From the NCBI GenBank assembly GCA_004195305.1, contig SDWN01000879.1, positions 1 to 7,877 on the forward strand: a stretch of 7,877 nucleotides of DNA. Direction: 5' to 3'. The notes below the pieces were generated by a model. That model searched no databases. It worked only from the letters and a program-made list of their open reading frames with translations, and was not told the origin of the DNA. Made by a program: the position numbers and the translations under genes. Shown here one piece after another: positions 5,666 to 7,877 of the stretch (its first letter is position 1; the number at the start of each line of letters is the position of its first letter). This DNA is from Neptunomonas sp. (GTDB lineage Bacteria > Pseudomonadota > Gammaproteobacteria > Pseudomonadales > Balneatricaceae).

Positions 5666-5860
5666 CTAACTTATCCCCATCAACATGGCCTTGTTCTCGG
5701 CCGTATGTGTTTTCAGGTGTTGCCTCACCTTGTTTCCCCGGGCGAGCTTTTTCTGTTCCGGGTGAACGGCGATCCAGAAGGTCCGCACCACCATCTCGAT
5801 GAAGTAGGGCTTCGTCACTAGCCGCTTATCGCTATAATACCTCAAGATTATCTTAATCAT
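5666..5860 (-). CDS. Doubtful small basic protein, unknown
   Basis: An open frame of 64 residues from the ATG at 5858-5860 to TAG at 5666. The product is lysine- and arginine-rich (for example KKLARGNKVRQHLKTHTAENK at its C-terminal half) with no signal peptide or membrane helix. From about residue 17 most codons end in G or C, as in the neighbouring genes, which hints at real coding or a remnant of it; the first 15 codons do not. Purines (AGGGAAGG) directly precede the ATG, closer than an ideal ribosome site. I recognise no family. It could be a chance frame or the tail of a decayed gene. Confidence 0.25.
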   Translation of the reverse strand: MIKIILRYYSDKRLVTKPYFIEMVVRTFWIAVHPEQKKLARGNKVRQHLKTHTAENKAMLMGIS

Positions 5861-6023
5861 CCTTCCCTGCTGCACTCAGACCGGTTCATAGCCGCGATAG
5901 CGTCCGCAAAGACACACTGGACTTATTCGCAGGTTCCTTAGCTACGACGCTTGATTTCGGCGGGCTCCGAGTTCAGGAGAGGACTCCCATGACCCTCACT
6001 TCACAATTAAGAAACAGACCGGT

Positions 6024-6041
6024 AGGGGCAGAAATACCCCT
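6024..6041 (-). terminator. Possible weak terminator of the NfeD-slipin operon
   Basis: Read on the - strand, AGGGG pairs with CCCCT around an 8-nt loop (TATTTCTG), beginning 20 nt after the slipin stop codon. The following - strand sequence is ACCGGTCTGTTTCTTAATT, moderately T-rich. A short stem and an interrupted T-tract make it a modest candidate. Confidence 0.4.
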
Positions 6042-6060
6042 CGAGTCCTGGCCCCGGCCG

Positions 6061-6834
6061 TTATTTGGCTGGTGGGGTCATGGTTTCGGTCGCCTGCTTC
6101 AGATACTGCATCAGTTCGATGGGCAGCGGAAACACCACGGTATTGCTGTTCTCCCCGGCGATTTCGGTCAGGGTTTGCAGGTAGCGTAACTGCAGGGCCT
6201 GTGGCTGCTGCGATAGTATTTTCGCCGCCTGGCTGAGTTTTTCTGCGGCTTCCTGCTCCCCCAGAGCATGAATCACCTTGGCCCGCCGCTCTCGCTCCGC
6301 TTCCGCCTGTTTGGCGATGGCTCGGATCATGGACTCGTTGAGATCGACGTGCTTGATCTCAACGTTGCTCACCTTGATACCCCAGCTGTCGGTCTGCTTG
6401 TCGAGGATGCTCTGGATTGCATTGTTGAGTGTGTCGCGGGAGCTGAGCATATCGTCCAGTTCGTACTGGCCCAGCACCGAGCGCAGGGTTGTCTGGGCAA
6501 GCTGGCTGGTGGCTTCGTGAAAGTTTTCGACATTGATGATCGCCGGTTGGGCGTCGATCACCCGGTAATAGACCACGGCGTTGACCTTTACCGAGACGTT
6601 GTCCTTGGAGATGACATCCTGGGTCGGCACATCCATCACCACGGTGCGGATATCGACGCGAACCATCTGCTGGATCAGGGGCACGACGATGATCAGTCCC
6701 GGTCCCTTGACCCGGTAGAAACGGCCGAGCAGAAAGATCACGCCGCGTTCGTACTCACGGAGGATGCGGAACATGCTGATCAGCAGCAATAGCACCAGCA
6801 CCACCAGGGCGATGGTAAAGTAGTAGGTGATCAT
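6061..6834 (-). CDS. Slipin (stomatin-like SPFH/band 7 protein)
   Basis: A 257-residue membrane-anchored scaffold protein thought to form oligomers in ordered membrane patches and to work with an NfeD-type partner. One N-terminal membrane segment at about 5-22 (LVVLVLLLLIS), then the SPFH/band 7 domain at about 25-180 with family landmarks: EYERGVIFLLGRF at 28-39, GPGLIIVVP at 44-52, VDIRTVVMDVPTQDVISKD at 60-78, VNAVVYYRV at 84-92, and the helix AIAKQAEAERERRAKVIHA at 172-190. A Q-rich helical stretch and EIAGENSNTVVFPLP at 224-238 complete a typical bacterial slipin. The ATG overlaps the stop of the upstream NfeD gene by 4 nt (ATGA at 6831-6834), so the two are translationally coupled. AGGGAG ends 7 nt before the ATG. 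Full length with no unusual features. Confidence 0.94.
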   Translation of the reverse strand: MITYYFTIALVVLVLLLLISMFRILREYERGVIFLLGRFYRVKGPGLIIVVPLIQQMVRVDIRTVVMDVPTQDVISKDNVSVKVNAVVYYRVIDAQPAIINVENFHEATSQLAQTTLRSVLGQYELDDMLSSRDTLNNAIQSILDKQTDSWGIKVSNVEIKHVDLNESMIRAIAKQAEAERERRAKVIHALGEQEAAEKLSQAAKILSQQPQALQLRYLQTLTEIAGENSNTVVFPLPIELMQYLKQATETMTPPAK

Positions 6835-7877
6835 GAGGATTCTCCCTTATGTACCTCGAGTATCAGGCCGTCGATCGCGGTGATGGTGACGGTTTCACTG
6901 CGTCTAATGGCTTCTGTGCTGTGAGCGTTCCAGGTCTCGCCATGGATCACCACCTTGCCCGTCCCTTCAAAGGCCTCCAGCGACTTCGCCTGCTGCCCCA
7001 GCAGAGTCGATACGCCACTGACCACCGCACTTTTTCGGGCTTTGAGCGCCATGGCCAGCGCAAAAACCGCCAACAGCACGGTGACCAGGGTAAAGGCTGC
7101 GATCATCGGCAGGGCGATCTGGTAGGCCGGCAGTTTGGTGTCCATCAGCATCACCGAACCGATGGCGAAGGCCACTGCGCCACCCAGACCGAAAATGCCA
7201 AAACTGGGAGAGAGGGCTTCGACGATCATCAGGCCGATGCCGAGGGCGATCAACGCCAACCCCGTGTAGCTGATGGGCAGTAATTGGAGGGCATAGAGGG
7301 CGACCAACAGGCTGATGCCGCCGACGATACCCGGTAGCCCCACACCAGGGTTGTAGAACTCCAGCAGTAGTCCGTAGATGCCCAGCAGCATCAGGATATA
7401 GGCTACGTTTGGGTTGGTGATGATCAGCAGGAACTGGTTGCGCCAATCGGGTTCGATCGGGCGCAGCCTCAGGTTTCGGGTTTGCAGGCGGTAATCCCGG
7501 TTTTGTACGCTCAGCACACGCCCGTCGAGTTGTGCAAGCAGATCATCCCTATCTACCGCCACCAGGTCGATCACCCCCGCCTTGAGGGCTTGGTCGGCAT
7601 TGAGGCTGGCAGCCTCGCGAACCGCTTTTTCCGCCCAATCGGCATTGCGCCCATGGAGTTCGGCCAATCCGCGAATATAGGCCACGGCGTCGTTCAGGAT
7701 CTTGCGACGCAGGGTGGTGGCGTTGTCATCCACCGGGGCGGGTTGGCCCTTGTCGTCATCGGGGCGAGGTGAGGGCATGCGGGGCAGGTTGGGAGCGCCG
7801 ATCTGCACCGGGGTCGCCGCACCCAGGTTGGTGGCCGGGGCCATCGCCGCCACATGGCTGGCATAGAGAATATAGGT
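6831..7877 (-). CDS. Long-form NfeD family membrane serine protease, N-terminus cut by window edge
   Basis: The visible 348 residues lack the start, which lies beyond the right edge. The fragment opens with TYILYASHVAAMAPATNLG, which follows the catalytic SAG of 1510-N/ClpP-class proteases. The nucleophilic serine should thus sit about three residues outside the window. A proline- and aspartate-rich linker comes next, then RRKILNDAVAYIRGLAELH, whose lysine (visible residue 59) is the likely general base of the Ser-Lys dyad, and the GRNADWAEKAVREAASL motif. Four or more membrane helices occupy about 145-285, including LLEFYNPGVGLPGIVGG, and an OB-fold-like NfeD C-domain ends the protein at about 287-345. 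Members cleave hydrophobic segments of slipins and related membrane proteins. The stop overlaps the slipin start by 4 nt, as expected for this operon. I see no frame disruption. Confidence 0.94.
   Translation of the reverse strand, partial: TYILYASHVAAMAPATNLGAATPVQIGAPNLPRMPSPRPDDDKGQPAPVDDNATTLRRKILNDAVAYIRGLAELHGRNADWAEKAVREAASLNADQALKAGVIDLVAVDRDDLLAQLDGRVLSVQNRDYRLQTRNLRLRPIEPDWRNQFLLIITNPNVAYILMLLGIYGLLLEFYNPGVGLPGIVGGISLLVALYALQLLPISYTGLALIALGIGLMIVEALSPSFGIFGLGGAVAFAIGSVMLMDTKLPAYQIALPMIAAFTLVTVLLAVFALAMALKARKSAVVSGVSTLLGQQAKSLEAFEGTGKVVIHGETWNAHSTEAIRRSETVTITAIDGLILEVHKGESS

Larger units (their letters stand above)
5557..6060. other. Convergent intergenic region, mostly without recognisable genes
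   Basis: Lies between the ends of thiM (+) and the slipin gene (-). It holds a small hairpin, GTCGCT (5642-5647) with AGCGAC (5654-5659), which may be part of the thiM transcript end although no T-run follows. It also holds a doubtful small - strand ORF (5666-5860), an orphan ATG with a strong ribosome site (5989) and a hairpin past the slipin stop (6024-6041). No tRNA or insertion sequence was recognised. Confidence 0.5.

Noticed and set aside
5879..6060. tRNA or other stable RNA
   Set aside because: No T-arm GTTCGA-type motif and no acceptor-stem pairing could be found.
6268..6792. 174-codon + strand frame antisense to slipin
   Set aside because: His- and Asp-rich shadow of a well supported SPFH gene.
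6967..7446. 159-codon frame inside the NfeD gene
   Set aside because: Overlaps NfeD membrane-domain coding sequence in another frame, with a low-complexity R/G/H-rich product.

Overview
The window looks like a chromosomal segment from a moderately GC-rich gammaproteobacterium. That placement rests on the style of the protein families (long-form NfeD plus slipin, a HAMP-type chemoreceptor, a short PstS-like binding protein) and is an inference, not a sequence match. A sulfur-metabolising, free-living or symbiotic member of the class would fit, but no feature here proves it. Nothing looks like a phage or an intact mobile element. One scrap of an insertion-sequence transposase and several short tandem repeats sit in the intergenic gaps.

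Layout from left to right. (1) The C-terminal 96 residues of a phosphate acetyltransferase (pta) run off the left edge on the + strand. A TSUP/TauE-type membrane exporter follows 74 nt later. A phosphate acetyltransferase beside a TauE-type exporter is the usual tail of sulfonate (sulfoacetaldehyde) dissimilation clusters, so an xsc gene just outside the window is a testable prediction. (2) The 282-nt gap at 1119-1400 holds a decayed transposase C-terminus on the - strand and a CACCAG hexamer repeat. (3) Two - strand genes follow: a chemoreceptor (1401-2897) and, upstream of it, a secreted PstS-like binding protein (3003-3779). They are separated by a hairpin and by a 5-nt repeat that forms the chemoreceptor's Shine-Dalgarno region.

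(4) A 471-nt gene-poor region (3780-4250) separates the divergent PstS-like gene from a + strand pair. The pair is a 99-residue protein with an ELCGGF motif (probably DUF6506) and hydroxyethylthiazole kinase (thiM). The spacer between these two genes carries an 8-bp tetraloop hairpin whose 3' arm is repeated three times at a 12-bp period. The thiM coding sequence contains a run of eight G, and its active-site loop departs from the family consensus. I found no TPP riboswitch. (5) A second gene-poor stretch (5557-6060) contains a doubtful small - strand ORF and an orphan start codon with a strong ribosome binding site. (6) On the - strand at the right, a truncated membrane-bound NfeD/ClpP-class protease overlaps by 4 nt a slipin (stomatin/SPFH) gene, the standard NfeD-slipin operon of membrane quality control.

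The best candidates for something not already described are the ELCGGF protein-thiM pair with its repeat-bearing spacer and structured upstream region, and the pairing of an orphan PstS-like binding protein with a chemoreceptor. Both are hypotheses from gene order. The window shows no clear novel defence or mobile system.
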